Assembly: GCF_000380065.1 (NCBI RefSeq)
Contig: NZ_KB904409.1
Coordinates: 1-53,494, forward strand
DNA length: 53,494 nt
DNA from: Streptococcus massiliensis DSM 18628
GTDB taxonomy: Bacteria > Bacillota > Bacilli > Lactobacillales > Streptococcaceae
Reading direction: 5' to 3'
In this document: positions 38,183 to 50,800 of the stretch, in pieces
Numbering within the stretch: position 1 is the stretch's first letter
Layout of the letters: every line of letters begins with the position of its first letter
Notes under the pieces: model-generated
What the model was told of the DNA's origin: nothing
The model's input: the letters and a program-made list of their open reading frames with translations, nothing else
The model's database searches: none
Program-made: the position numbers and the translations under genes

Positions 38183-39361
38183 ATGAATATTGGTATTGAT
38201 AAGATTGGTTTTGCGACGGGTCAATACGTACTACATTTAGAAGATTTAGCTCAGGCTCGCGATACTAATCCTGAGAAATTAAGCAAAGGGCTCTTGTTAA
38301 AGGAACTTAGTATCACTCCTGTTACCGAGGACATTGTGACTTTAGGGGCAACCGCAGCTGAAGATATTTTAACAGACGAAGATCGAGCAGCTATTGACAT
38401 GGTTATTGTTGCGACCGAATCTGGAATTGATCAATCTAAGGCTGCAGCAGTCTTTATTCACAGCCTCCTAGATATCAATCCTTTTGCTCGAAGTTTTGAA
38501 CTCAAAGAAGCCTGTTATAGTGCTACTGCAGCACTAGACTATGCTAAGCTCCATGTTAGTGCGCATCCTACATCTAAAGTATTGGTTATTGCAAGTGACA
38601 TTGCTCGCTATGGAATTAAGGCTTCTGGTGAACCAACACAGGGAGCGGGCTCCATTGCTATGCTCGTGACTGCAAACCCACGCATTCTGATTTTCAATGA
38701 TGACAATGTAGCTCAAACTCGCAACATTATGGATTTCTGGCGTCCTAATTATTCGACAACGCCGTTCGTAGACGGGATGTTTTCAACTCGGCAATATCTA
38801 GACTGTCTTAAAACAACTTGGGCAGAATATCAGAAACGTACTGGGCTCGCCTTAAAAGACTTTTCTGCTTATTGTTTCCACCTGCCTTATCCCAAGTTAG
38901 CTCTCAAGGGACTTAAACAAATCATGGATAAAAGCCTAAGTGAGGAGCAACAAATTCAACTCCAGGAAAACTTTGATAGCTCTATTTTATACAGTCAAAA
39001 GGTCGGCAATATTTACACAGGCTCTCTCTTTTTAGGTTTGCTTTCCCTATTAGAAAATAGTAAACATCTCAAAGCAGGAGATCAAATTATTCTTTTCAGC
39101 TACGGCAGCGGCGCGGTAGCGGAGATTTTTAGTGCGAATTTAGTTGAAGGTTATGAAAAACAACTCCGTACAGATCGGCTGGCAGCTCTAGATCGACGTA
39201 GTCGTTTAACAGTAGCCGAGTATGAAGCGATGTTTTTTGAGCCAGTAAAACTAGATGAAACAGCTAGTACCAAATTTACAGGCTATGAAAATCAAACTTA
39301 TGCCTTGACAGAAATTAGCGAGCATAAGCGAGTTTACCAAAAGGTCCTTGCCCATGACTAG
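38183..39361 (+). CDS. mvaS: Hydroxymethylglutaryl-CoA synthase
   Basis: The 392-residue enzyme condenses acetyl-CoA with acetoacetyl-CoA to HMG-CoA, the first committed step of the mevalonate route. The nucleophile Cys is in FELKEACYSATAAL, with the acid/base Glu in VIVATESGID and His in FHLPYPKL. It is transcribed together with mvaA (overlapping by 8 bp), with a promoter-like TATGATAGAAT about 50 bp upstream. Confidence 0.95.
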   Translation: MNIGIDKIGFATGQYVLHLEDLAQARDTNPEKLSKGLLLKELSITPVTEDIVTLGATAAEDILTDEDRAAIDMVIVATESGIDQSKAAAVFIHSLLDINPFARSFELKEACYSATAALDYAKLHVSAHPTSKVLVIASDIARYGIKASGEPTQGAGSIAMLVTANPRILIFNDDNVAQTRNIMDFWRPNYSTTPFVDGMFSTRQYLDCLKTTWAEYQKRTGLALKDFSAYCFHLPYPKLALKGLKQIMDKSLSEEQQIQLQENFDSSILYSQKVGNIYTGSLFLGLLSLLENSKHLKAGDQIILFSYGSGAVAEIFSANLVEGYEKQLRTDRLAALDRRSRLTVAEYEAMFFEPVKLDETASTKFTGYENQTYALTEISEHKRVYQKVLAHD

Positions 39362-40619
39362 TTGGACAGGATTTTCAAAAAAAACGCCGCAGGAGCGGCT
39401 GGAAAAATTGCTAACAGAAAAGGTACTTAGTCAAGAAAGAGTACAAGAGTTACGTACAGGAGCGACTCTACCGGTTACAACTGCTAATCAGATGGCAGAA
39501 AATGTATTAGGAACTTTTGCCTTACCTTATGCAGTCGTGCCTGATTTTTACGTCAATGGGAAAGATTACTTGGTTCCCTTTGTGACTGAGGAGCCGTCTG
39601 TTGTTCTTGCTGCTAGTTTTGCTGCCAAGATTATCAAACACTCTGGTGGTTTTACAACGCTTATCCATGAGCGATTAATGATTGGACAAGTAGCCTTATA
39701 CGGGTTAGCTGATCAAGTCGCCGCGCAAGAGCTCATTAAAAAAGCTGAAACAGAATTAATAGAGCTCGCTAATCAGGCTTACCCTTCTATTGTCAAAAGA
39801 GGTGGCGGCGCAAGAGCAGTCACGACAGCTATTAAGGAAGACTTTCTCATCGTTTATTTGAGTGTTGATACGCAGGAAGCAATGGGAGCCAACATGCTTA
39901 ATACCATGCTAGAAGCCATCTCTGGTCGACTAGAGGATCTTACAGGTGGCGAATGCTTGATGGCAATCCTTTCTAACTATGCAACAGAAAGTTTAGTGAC
40001 AGCAAAATGCCAAATTCCCTTTCGCTATTTGAGCCGAGATAGATCAGAAGCAGGAACAATCGCCAAAAAAATGGCCTTGGCTAGCGATTTGGCCCAGGCT
40101 GACCCTTATCGTGCTTCAACACATAATAAGGGAATTTTTAACGGCATTGATGCTGTGGTACTTGCAACTGGTAATGACTGGCGGGCTATCGAAGCAGGTG
40201 CTCACGCTTACGCAGCTAGGGATGGACAGTACCGTGGACTTAGCACTTGGGCAATCGATAAAGAACAAAACCTCCTTAAGGGACAGCTAACCTTGCCTAT
40301 GCCGATTGCGACCAAAGGCGGCTCTATCGGGCTCAATCCGACTGTAGCGGCTAGCTTTGACCTGCTGCAAGAACCAACTGCCAAGGAACTTGCCTCTATT
40401 ATCGTAGCAGTGGGACTGGCACAAAATTTTGCAGCGCTCAAGGCCTTGGTCAGCACAGGCATTCAAGCAGGGCACATGAAACTCCAAGCCAAATCGCTGG
40501 CTCTGCTAGCAGGGGCGAAGGAAGAAGAGGTGGCTCCTCTGGTCAAGCACCTGACTGAAGCAAAAATATTTAATTTGGAAAATGCACAAGAAATTCTTAA
40601 AAAAATACGACAAGACAAA

Positions 40620-40625
<6 letters not shown>
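39354..40625 (+). CDS. mvaA: Hydroxymethylglutaryl-CoA reductase (class II)
   Basis: The 423-residue enzyme reduces HMG-CoA to mevalonate. The catalytic Glu lies in ENVLGTFALPYAV (about residue 50-60), and VVLATGNDWRAIEAGAHAYA carries the Asp. MPIATKGGSIGLNP follows. Class II reductases are the bacterial form. ATG 39354 overlaps the mvaS stop by 8 bp; an upstream TTG two codons earlier is less likely. Confidence 0.95.
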
Positions 40626-42639
<2,014 letters not shown>

Positions 42640-42650
<11 letters not shown>

Positions 42651-43587
42651 CTGGCAAGTCCTTTGTTTTTGAAACGATGAGCTTGTATTTCTGCTCAAAA
42701 ATGGAAACTAAATGCTCCAAATCCTCTTCCAAACAGAGCACCTTGACATTAGGCCCCGCGTCCATGGTGAAATAGCAGCGCTCACCTGCTGCCCGCAAGT
42801 TTCTCACAAAATCCATGGCTTCTCGCGTCTGCTCGGTCAGATAAGAAAAAGCAGGGCTCGCTGTCTCGGTCGTTGAGTGCATAAAGAGAGCATTGCTCTC
42901 AGTTAAATCGCCGACCTTTTCAAAGTCATTGTCCTTAAGATAAGTCAGCATCTGCTGATAATCGTGCTCCGATTGCTTTATCCAAGCAGCAAAATTAGTC
43001 GAAGTCTCTGCGCAACGCTTCATTCCCTCACGACTGGAAACGGTCTTTCTCTGGTCGTGGAGCACCAACATAATCATCGCTAGCTTTAAATCTGTCTGAA
43101 CAGGATAAATGGCTCCGCTATCCTTGTCCCAAGCAGCGAGCGGCCCATAGAAAGAGCGAGCTGATGAGCCTGAAGCGAACTTCGCTTCTTGTGCCAGCTC
43201 TTTTGTTGACAAATGCAGCTGGAAAAACTCATTACAAGCCTTGACGAGAGCAGATAAACCGCTGGAGCTAGACGACAAGCCCGCCGCAGTCGGCATATTA
43301 TTGGTCGTGTCAACCCGCACAAATCCTACTCCTCTTGGACGAAATCGGTCAATAATTCGACCGATTTTTGCGTGCTCTGCCTCATCTTGCAAGACGCCAT
43401 TGATGTAAAATTCATCTTGCTTGGCAGTTGCAGCCAAAGGACTGAGCTGCGTTTCTGTGTACATATTTTCTAAAGTTAGAGAAATACTACTGGTCGCAGG
43501 GATGATTTTTTCTGCATCTTTTTTACCCCAGTATTTGACAATGGCAATATTGGCATAGGATTTTACAGTTACAGGCTTTCTATCCAT
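42640..43587 (-). CDS. mvaD: Diphosphomevalonate decarboxylase
   Basis: The 315-residue enzyme makes isopentenyl diphosphate from mevalonate diphosphate. Features: SYANIAIVKYWGKKD near the start, MPTAAGLSSSSSGLSALVKA (ATP-binding GHMP motif) and FTMDAGPNVKVLCLEE at the end with the catalytic Asp. It overlaps mvaK1 by 19 bp. Confidence 0.95.
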
Positions 43588-44447
43588 GTGTTTATCGCAC
43601 CTTTCTCTCTTAATAAAGTGGCTAATTGCTGAGCTTCTGCCCTTTCTCTGACCAGGGCAATGACGCAGCCGCCCAAGCCGCCACCACTCATTTTGGCACC
43701 GAGTGCTCCATTTTCCAAGGCGACCTGCACCAAGTCATCCGCTTTTGAACAGCTGACGCCCAAGGCTGCCAGTTTTTGGTGGGCTGTAGTCATGGCTTGC
43801 CCCAAGGTAATCAAATCTTTGATAGAAATGGCTTTTTCGACGATTTTTGTCAAATTTCCCAGTTCTTGTAGCAAAGGCAGAGCTTTTTGCCCTAGCGCTT
43901 CTACTTTTTGAATAGCCTCACGTGTCTGCCCATATACCCCTGTATCGGCAATAACCAAATAGGACTCTAATTCCAGTTTCAATTCGGTAAAACCAAAATT
44001 CCGGATGAATTTAATAGCCACATCGCTCAGGCAAGTCTTGGCGTCCAGCCCGCTCGGATTCATGTGGGCAATCATTTCCGCCCGATTTGCCAAAATTTCC
44101 AAGGTTTGAGCATCCAAGTCTTCTTCAAAATAGTCAAAAACTGCCCGAATGGCTGCAATGCTGACCGCTGCCGATGAGCCCATGCCACGCTTTTCAGGCA
44201 CCATAGACTCCACCTGACAGCGTATCTTGGCTGCTTCAATGCCCAAGTGCTCCAAGGAGGCAAAGACTGCCATAGATAGCGTATCTTCATCGTAAAGTTC
44301 CCAAACCCGATCAGATGGGAAAACCCGACAAGTCACCTCGATATTATTTAAAGGCAGGGCAATGGCTGGATAGCCATAAACCACCGAGTGTTCACCGATT
44401 AAAATAATTTTACTATGTGCCTTACCGACACCACATTCTTTTGTCAT
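43569..44447 (-). CDS. mvaK1: Mevalonate kinase
   Basis: The 292-residue GHMP kinase has motif 1 SKIILIGEHSVVYGYPA, motif 2 PEKRGMGSSAAVSIAAIRAV and motif 3 GAKMSGGGLGGCVIAL. It is the first gene of the mvaK1-D-K2-fni operon. Its ATG has no clear Shine-Dalgarno (GTAAATAAATAGTAT), although the protein start matches streptococcal orthologues that I recall, so translation may be weak or use another mode. Confidence 0.93.
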   Translation of the reverse strand: MTKECGVGKAHSKIILIGEHSVVYGYPAIALPLNNIEVTCRVFPSDRVWELYDEDTLSMAVFASLEHLGIEAAKIRCQVESMVPEKRGMGSSAAVSIAAIRAVFDYFEEDLDAQTLEILANRAEMIAHMNPSGLDAKTCLSDVAIKFIRNFGFTELKLELESYLVIADTGVYGQTREAIQKVEALGQKALPLLQELGNLTKIVEKAISIKDLITLGQAMTTAHQKLAALGVSCSKADDLVQVALENGALGAKMSGGGLGGCVIALVRERAEAQQLATLLREKGAINTWIESL

Positions 44448-44552
44448 ATACTATTTATTTACTTTCGCTTGTTTAGAAGCATGACATTTTACTTCTACTC
44501 TACTTACTATTTTAATACATTTTCTTATAAAAAGCGACCCTCATTTTTCCAC

Positions 44553-44581
44553 AAAAAAAGCCAAGTTTCGCTCAGCTTTTT
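44553..44581 (-). terminator. Terminator inside the end of the serine hydrolase gene
   Basis: On the minus strand AAAAGCTGAG-CGAAA-CTTGGCTTTTTTT. Stem and stop codon of the gene overlap. Confidence 0.7.
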
Positions 44582-45510
44582 CGTATTAAGTTCATCAGCT
44601 CATTACGCTTTTCAATCCAGTAAGCTCGCTCATCGCGTTCATAAGTTCGATTGGACAAGAAAATGGCAGCTTCTTGACTTTTACGATTATACATCAAAAA
44701 AGTTCCTGTGTAGCCCGTATGATCCAGCCAATCTCCCTCTAAATTCCAAGCCAGGCTGCGGGTTTTCCCCGCTTCTCTACTGTAATTTTGTGTCAGGGCT
44801 TGAGCAAAATCATCTGTCAAATAATGCTCTAAAAACTTTTTCAAGTCTGCCACAGTCGAAAACAAGCCTGCACTGCCCGCATGAACCCCCAAAACACGCG
44901 CCTTGGGATCGTGAACAAGCCCAGCTCGAGCCCCGCGCACCGTTGGCACAGCCTGCGCAAGAGGACCGAAAGAGGTCTCTCGCATCTGCCAAGGCTGGAA
45001 AATTTCTCGCTCAAAAAGGACATTCAAAGATTGCCCATAGAGCTCCTCCAAAAGAAAACCCAGCAGCAAAAAATTAACATCGGTATAGTGAAAAGATTTG
45101 TCAACTTTCAACTGCAAGTGATTGAGAGCTTCTTTCAGCTGCTCTTGGTCAAGTTGATCCCGATTGGGAATGAAAGGATTGAGACCCGACGTATGGGTGA
45201 GTAACTGGCGCAGGGTCACTTGCTCATGGTCAAAAGTCGGATAGAGCTCTTTCAAGGTCTGGTCAAGTTCCAATTCCCCCTTGTGGGCCATAAAAGCAAA
45301 AATCGTTCCCACGCCCACGACCTTGCTGACACTAGCCAAGTCGTAAACCAAGCCCGCTTGACTGGCTAAACCTGTCTCAGGATCCGCCAAACCAAAGTAA
45401 CTATCCTGCCAATCCCCAACTTGATAAAGGCTAACACTGGCCCCCGGATAAAGGTTTTCAGCTAGCTGCTCGGAAATCTTGTCAAAAATTAGTTTTTTAT
45501 TCATTGTCAT
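44572..45510 (-). CDS. Serine hydrolase of the class C beta-lactamase / penicillin-binding fold
   Basis: The 312-residue protein belongs to the beta-lactamase (PF00144) family. The catalytic Ser-x-x-Lys is DLASVSKVVG (about residue 60), Tyr-x-Asn-like YTDVNF follows, and HTGYTGT (about 250) is the third motif. There is no signal peptide, so it works in the cytoplasm or is exported by an unknown path. Many such proteins are esterases or peptidases acting on peptidoglycan fragments, not lactamases. The start could be ATG 45510 or 45504; neither has a good ribosome binding site. Confidence 0.75.
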   Translation of the reverse strand: MTMNKKLIFDKISEQLAENLYPGASVSLYQVGDWQDSYFGLADPETGLASQAGLVYDLASVSKVVGVGTIFAFMAHKGELELDQTLKELYPTFDHEQVTLRQLLTHTSGLNPFIPNRDQLDQEQLKEALNHLQLKVDKSFHYTDVNFLLLGFLLEELYGQSLNVLFEREIFQPWQMRETSFGPLAQAVPTVRGARAGLVHDPKARVLGVHAGSAGLFSTVADLKKFLEHYLTDDFAQALTQNYSREAGKTRSLAWNLEGDWLDHTGYTGTFLMYNRKSQEAAIFLSNRTYERDERAYWIEKRNELMNLIRKS

Positions 45511-45539
45511 TCTTAACGTATAAAATTTATTTCTAATCT

Positions 45540-46268
45540 TTAAGCTTTCTCAAACCGCAATTCAATCTGGCTTTCATCTGTTACTACAAAAAATTTCTCA
45601 GATTTGGGAACAAAGAAATCTCGCCCTTCAAAATGCTGACATAAAGCTGCCACTGGCACTTGTTCTAACAGGATATAAAAAGCACTCAAGTCCCAAGTTA
45701 GGCTATTTACTTGCGTTAGGTCTGCTCCTACACCCTGAACAAAAGCTATAGGCAAATCCAAATCTTGATAGAATTGCTTGGCTTTAACCACATCAGGAAC
45801 ACGAAGAGTGACTTCTGTTATCTCAAAAGCAGTTAAACCGTTAAAATCATCTATTTCTACAAAGTCCGTTTGCTCAATGACTTTCAATTTTTCCACTTGT
45901 TCTTCTGCATGAAGCAAGAAATGATCCCCTTCAGGCGAAGTAGCTGAAAAGGCATAGCCTTTTTCTCCACGATAGAGTTGATCATACTTGGCGCCCCGTG
46001 CTAAAAGACTCTCAATTTCCTTTGGCTCTCCCACCCTGATTGTGATTTGAGCCAGTTTTTTAGCTCCCTCAACCTTGCGGGCACGATTTCCCGGCGTCTC
46101 TTCTAAAACTAGTTTTTCAATCTTAGATTTGTCTCCTAGACTGGTAAAAGCTCCTTCTTCTAACAAATCTTTTATTCCCAAGGTTTCTTGATAAAATTCT
46201 AAATTTCTGTGTCGATTATTAATTTTCAAAACAGGGATAAACGACACTATCTTCTCATTCAAAATCAT
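45540..46268 (-). CDS. cppA: CppA family protein (VOC fold)
   Basis: The 242-residue protein resembles the streptococcal CppA proteins, two paired VOC/glyoxalase-like halves (CppA_N about 1-125, CppA_C about 135-240). The start IVSFIPVLKINNRHRNLEFY and GARAKVEG-like EGAFTSLGD.. KLVLEE are typical. CppA has been described as a C3-degrading proteinase, although VOC folds are not classical proteases, so the biochemical role is uncertain. It has a good promoter (46288-46316) and shares an operon with the serine hydrolase. Confidence 0.8.
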   Translation of the reverse strand: MILNEKIVSFIPVLKINNRHRNLEFYQETLGIKDLLEEGAFTSLGDKSKIEKLVLEETPGNRARKVEGAKKLAQITIRVGEPKEIESLLARGAKYDQLYRGEKGYAFSATSPEGDHFLLHAEEQVEKLKVIEQTDFVEIDDFNGLTAFEITEVTLRVPDVVKAKQFYQDLDLPIAFVQGVGADLTQVNSLTWDLSAFYILLEQVPVAALCQHFEGRDFFVPKSEKFFVVTDESQIELRFEKA

Positions 46269-46287
46269 GATTTCCTCCAGCCCTACT

Positions 46288-46316
46288 ATTGTAAAAAATT
46301 TTTAACTATTTTACAA
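46288..46316 (-). promoter_or_regulatory. cppA promoter
   Basis: TTGTAA (46311-46316), 17 bp and TACAAT (46288-46293) on the minus strand. Confidence 0.65.
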
Positions 46317-46334
46317 ACAATTATGCGCAGATTT

Positions 46335-46366
46335 CAAAAAAATGTTTGCAACTCTAAATGCAAACA
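46335..46366 (-). terminator. Terminator of the membrane protein gene at 46384-47670
   Basis: GTTTGCA, loop and TGCAAAC followed by ATTTTTTT on the minus strand. Confidence 0.82.
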
Positions 46367-46383
46367 CTTTCAAATCACAAAAT

Positions 46384-47670
46384 CTATTGATAAATATTCT
46401 CAGCGATGACCAAGCTCCGACTGGATTCCAGCTCATATTGAAGATAATTTTGATAGGTCCCCGGAGCGATAATGCCACGCGGACTGACAATGTCGGTTCC
46501 TGCCTTGCCCAAAATCGAATCCGCCAGAAGAACGCAGTTGGTCGACAAGACAAAATAGGTCTTAAAACGGCCGGACTTGAACTTGTAAACTTCCGCCCCC
46601 AGGTCATACTTGAGATGATAAGGATAGATGTGCTGTCCGTCCTTAAGCTCGCTAGACGGCTCCCAAGCATAGGTCAGCTGGTCAATTTCTGCCAAACGCT
46701 CCTCAACCGCCTGCTCCTGCTCCTTGGTCAAATGCAAAGAATAGCCAAAAAGCGTTTTCTTGCTTTCCTTTTTGCAAAGCTCAATATAGGCTTTCTTGTC
46801 CACCTTAAAGAGCACACCGTCGCCCACCGTGCCAAAGAGGCGCTCGGAAAAAGGGTCGTAATTGCCATAAGAGATGACCTTGCCTTTATAGCAAATATCG
46901 ACATGCCCAATGGCACCCAAAAAACTGGTCTCTGACGTATGAACAAAAACTTCCAAGTCGCTGGGCAGAACTTCTTCCACAATATGCCGGCTTTGCGCTT
47001 GCTGCTCTGGATTCTCTCCTTGCAGGATTTTATTGAATTGATTGAGCCGCTCCGCTGGGATAAAAGCAGCGATAACAATGGGCAAGCTCACCCGCATCCG
47101 CCGCCGAACAATATTTCTATCTTTATCATTATCAAAAAAGAGCCCGTCACGCAGATTAGAAATTCCCAGCGCAATCAAATAAATTCCCAAAAAGAGAAAC
47201 TGAAGGTCGCTGTCTGCATTGGGAGCAATGATCGTCGAAATCCCAATCCCACCGTAGAGAAGCGTATCAAACAAAAAACGCCAGCTGCCCTTGATTTTAT
47301 TTTGGCGGAAAAGAACGAAAGTCACGCCGTAAATGGCTGCCATAAAAAGCTGATAGCAGCCCAAGAGGATCAGAAGAGTATTGAGCGGAAGACTGGTAAA
47401 ATCATTGAGCAAGTCCAGCCCAATCCCCACAAAAATCCGCCAGAAACTGCTGGTTATGGAAATTTCCTTGCGCCTCAAAACAAGATGCAAAAAGAGGTCA
47501 GAAAGTCCTGTCCCAATCAAGTAAATAGCTAGCAAGGTGATGCTCAGGTGGGTCACAGCGCTGCCATTCCACAAAACCACCACTCCGAGAACAAAGGCGA
47601 CTAAGCCAAAAAGTAAAGTGCGCCGCTTGCTTAATTCTCTTAACTCTGTTTTCAGTTTCATCTTCATCAT
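46384..47670 (-). CDS. DUF308-like membrane protein with C-terminal permuted papain-like domain
   Basis: The N-terminal ~175 of 428 residues carry six hydrophobic helices in the HdeD/DUF308 pattern (about 18-38, 42-62, 75-90, 96-118, 130-150, 155-172). Then RRRMRVS and a soluble domain follow (about 195-428). That domain has GAIGHVDICYKGKVISYG with a candidate catalytic His and later STNCVLLADSILGK with a candidate nucleophile Cys, the His-before-Cys order of circularly permuted NlpC/P60 (YiiX/DUF4105-like) folds. I infer a membrane-tied cysteine peptidase, acyltransferase or amidase; the exact activity is unknown. Confidence 0.6.
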   Translation of the reverse strand: MMKMKLKTELRELSKRRTLLFGLVAFVLGVVVLWNGSAVTHLSITLLAIYLIGTGLSDLFLHLVLRRKEISITSSFWRIFVGIGLDLLNDFTSLPLNTLLILLGCYQLFMAAIYGVTFVLFRQNKIKGSWRFLFDTLLYGGIGISTIIAPNADSDLQFLFLGIYLIALGISNLRDGLFFDNDKDRNIVRRRMRVSLPIVIAAFIPAERLNQFNKILQGENPEQQAQSRHIVEEVLPSDLEVFVHTSETSFLGAIGHVDICYKGKVISYGNYDPFSERLFGTVGDGVLFKVDKKAYIELCKKESKKTLFGYSLHLTKEQEQAVEERLAEIDQLTYAWEPSSELKDGQHIYPYHLKYDLGAEVYKFKSGRFKTYFVLSTNCVLLADSILGKAGTDIVSPRGIIAPGTYQNYLQYELESSRSLVIAENIYQ

Positions 47671-47746
47671 ACTCTAAAATATGTCCACTAAATTCTTTTT
47701 ATTCCTATATATTTTACCTCAAACTCCATCTTTTGTCACCCACACC

Positions 47747-47811
47747 AAAAGAAGAAGACCTATCAGTCTCCTCCTCGTGTTGGTTCATCAGGCGTCTTGC
47801 TGATGAATCCT
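47747..47811 (-). terminator. Two hairpins after the LPXTG gene
   Basis: Directly after the stop TTCATCAG-n8-CTGATGAA (47784-47807), then on the minus strand GAGGAGAC-TGATA-GGTCTTCTTCTTTT (47747-47776). The second one has the T tail. Confidence 0.6.
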
Positions 47812-47812
47812 T

Positions 47813-50800
47813 CTATTCCTCTTCCTTGCGTCCACGAACCAAACCGGCTGCTGTAAACAAGGCTCCAACTCCTAACAGAGAAGCAAGGGCTGAGCTTGCT
47901 ACCTTGTCCCCTGTCTTCGGTAAAATAGGCTTATTCGGTTGACCCGGTTTCTGTGGTTTGTCAGGTGTATTCGGTTGTTTAGGTTGATCCGGATTCGGAG
48001 TCGGTTTTGGCTTGCGGTAAACCACCGGTGTGTCCTTGGTCGGATCCTGTGGAGTCACTTCTTTCACATCCGGTGTCCAGCCAGAAATCTCAGGAACAGG
48101 TGTGACCAAGACCTTGGTTGGATCCGTTGGGTCGTTCGGATAAATCGGATGATCTGCTCCCGGTATCTCCTTACCGTCCTCGTCAACTGGAATCACATGC
48201 CCGATCGGCGCATAATTAACGTCCTCTACTTGATTGTCAAGAGTCACTGCTCGTCCTGAAACCACTGCCTTATCTGCCACAAAGGTTTGGACTAGAGGAG
48301 TCTTGACTTCTTCATAATTGGCCTTATCCGCTGTCCATGGGGTTGCGCTGATTTCGCTTCCTGTCACCTTATCAAGGGTCACAGTCCGTGTCCATTGGGC
48401 CGTTTGAACCCTGTCTGCTGGGGTTTGGCTGCCTGCACCATGGTAACGAACCGTCAAGCTCACATCCTTGGTTTCTTGCTTGTCTTCGGTCTCATGTTTG
48501 ACATGGATAATGACTTCTTGGTCAATGTTATTGTCATTGTCGAAGGTAGCTGGTAATGGGTCATGTGAGACTAAGCCATAACCCTTGCTGGTGTAAGAAG
48601 CAATAATGTTGTCATATTGCGTTTGTGCCGCAGCTGGTAGGGTGCTGTTTGATGAGCCAGTTGTCAGAGCAACCTTATCGGCTAGCTTCGTTCCTGTCGT
48701 GTCATCAATCACCGTGTAGACCACTTTCTGGTCTTGGGCAGGAGCTTCTTTGGTATAGTTCACGTCCTTGACAATATTGTCTTGGGTCACCGCTTCTTGT
48801 GGTACAGTCGCTACATCGACCGTATAGCCCGGAATGACTGGAGACGGTACCGCATCATAGTTGACCTTATCTGCTGTCCAAGGGGTTGAGGCTACTTCAC
48901 TTCCTGTCACCTTATCTAGGGTTACCGTCCGTGTCCATTGAGCGGTTTGAACCTTGTCGGCTGGGGTTTGACTGCCTGCACCGTGGTAACGAACCGTCAA
49001 GCTCACGTCCTTAGTCTCTTGCTTGTCTTCGGTTTCATGTTTAACATGGATAATGACTTCTTGGTCGACCTTATTATCGTTGTCAAAGGTAGCTGGCAAT
49101 GGGTCACGTGAGACTAAGCCATAACCCTTGCTGGTGTATGAAGCAACGATATTGTCATACTGCGTTTGTGCCGCAGCTGGCAGGGTACTGTTTGATGAAC
49201 CAGAAGTGAGAGCAACCTTATCGGCTAGCTTGGTTCCGGTCGTGTCATCAATCACCGTGTAGACCACTTTCTGGCTCTGGGCTCGATAGGTCACCGTCAC
49301 CACACTATCACTACTATCCGCTGTCACATTATCTACCGCAGGAACAGTGGCTTGGTCTGGTGTGAAGCCCGGAATGACCGGAGAGTCTACTGCCGCAAAG
49401 CTCGTGCCGCCAGTCGCTGTCCATGCCCCCTTGGTGTCCTGATGAGTCACGGCATCTGTTGTCACTTCACGAGTGAAGGTGAGTTTGCTTTCCTTACTGT
49501 CTGCCGCCTTAGTGCCGTCCTCGTAGACATAGCGAATGGTTTGTTTGACGTCCTTGCTTTCTGTGGTCTTAGTGACCTTGTGTTTCAAGTGGACTTCAAA
49601 CTTCTGCACCGTTTCATTGTAGGTCACCCCTGTGCTTGGGTAGTTGTCAGAGACCAGCTCATAGCCTTGGGCTTGGTAGTTTTGAATGCTTGGCTGGGTG
49701 CGGTAAGTGTCTGTAGTATTGTAATCACCGGTCAGCTCTTTGGTTTCCAGCGTTGCGCCCGTTGTGTCGTCAATATAGCGCACTTGGGCTTTTTCTTTAT
49801 TGACCGAGTAGACGAAATAGACATCTTTATCCGCTGCTCCGAAAGCGACCTTGGTGTTGTCTAATAACTGGGTACCTGCTACACTTGCGATCGGCTGAGC
49901 CGTTTTGACGAGGGTGTAGCCCGTGATGTTCTTGGTCTTGACATCATAGTCTGGCGACGGAGAAGCAATGGTAGAGCCTACTGGGTAGCCGTATTGGTAG
50001 GCTTGTGAGGCAATTTCATTGCCTACGGTATCCACATAGCGGACGGTAATCTTGGTTTGCCCTTCAGCGCGAGCGTTGGAAGGTCTAGTAGCTGCATTTA
50101 TGTTCCATTTAGATAATTGTGTAGTCGTATTATCATCTTTAACTGCATATCGAGCTGTTGTTCCTGTGATACTATTAACGATCGAAGCATCTGAGAAATA
50201 CATTGTCTGCATGTAAATGAGACCGTTAATAACATTTGTTTTAGCTAAAATCTTATTTACTTTTTCATTCACTTCATCAGTCCGATCAATTTCTTGATGT
50301 TGATCCGAAAGAGTGGATACATCATCTTCGGGTCTAATGTCATGATAGGTTAAGGCTTTATTACCAGTAAACTGTCCGAAATTATAGGCGAGTGTGTAAG
50401 TACCATCACCATTGTTAATTGCAAGACGAGAATTTGGTCCAGCAGCCTTTAAAGCTTTTATAATATCTTCATCAGTTGCTCCAGCAGGTAAAGTCACATT
50501 GGCTGCTGGATTATTTGTAATATTCAAGGAAGTTGCTGGGTCATTTTTAACCACATAAGTTCCATCTTCACTAATAGACGGGGTAACTGTCCCTATGGTA
50601 GCAGGAGAATTTACAGAGATGACCTTAGAACCACTAGGCTTCACTCGATTGACCATAATCACATCACCCTCTGGAATACCAGTATTACCCGGGTCAGTTC
50701 CATTACTTGCCAACATGTTATTTAAGTAATTAGGATCCAGTATCATGGCGCCTACATTAATTTGATTGGCAGCATTACTTTGTGAAAGGGTACTGATGAG

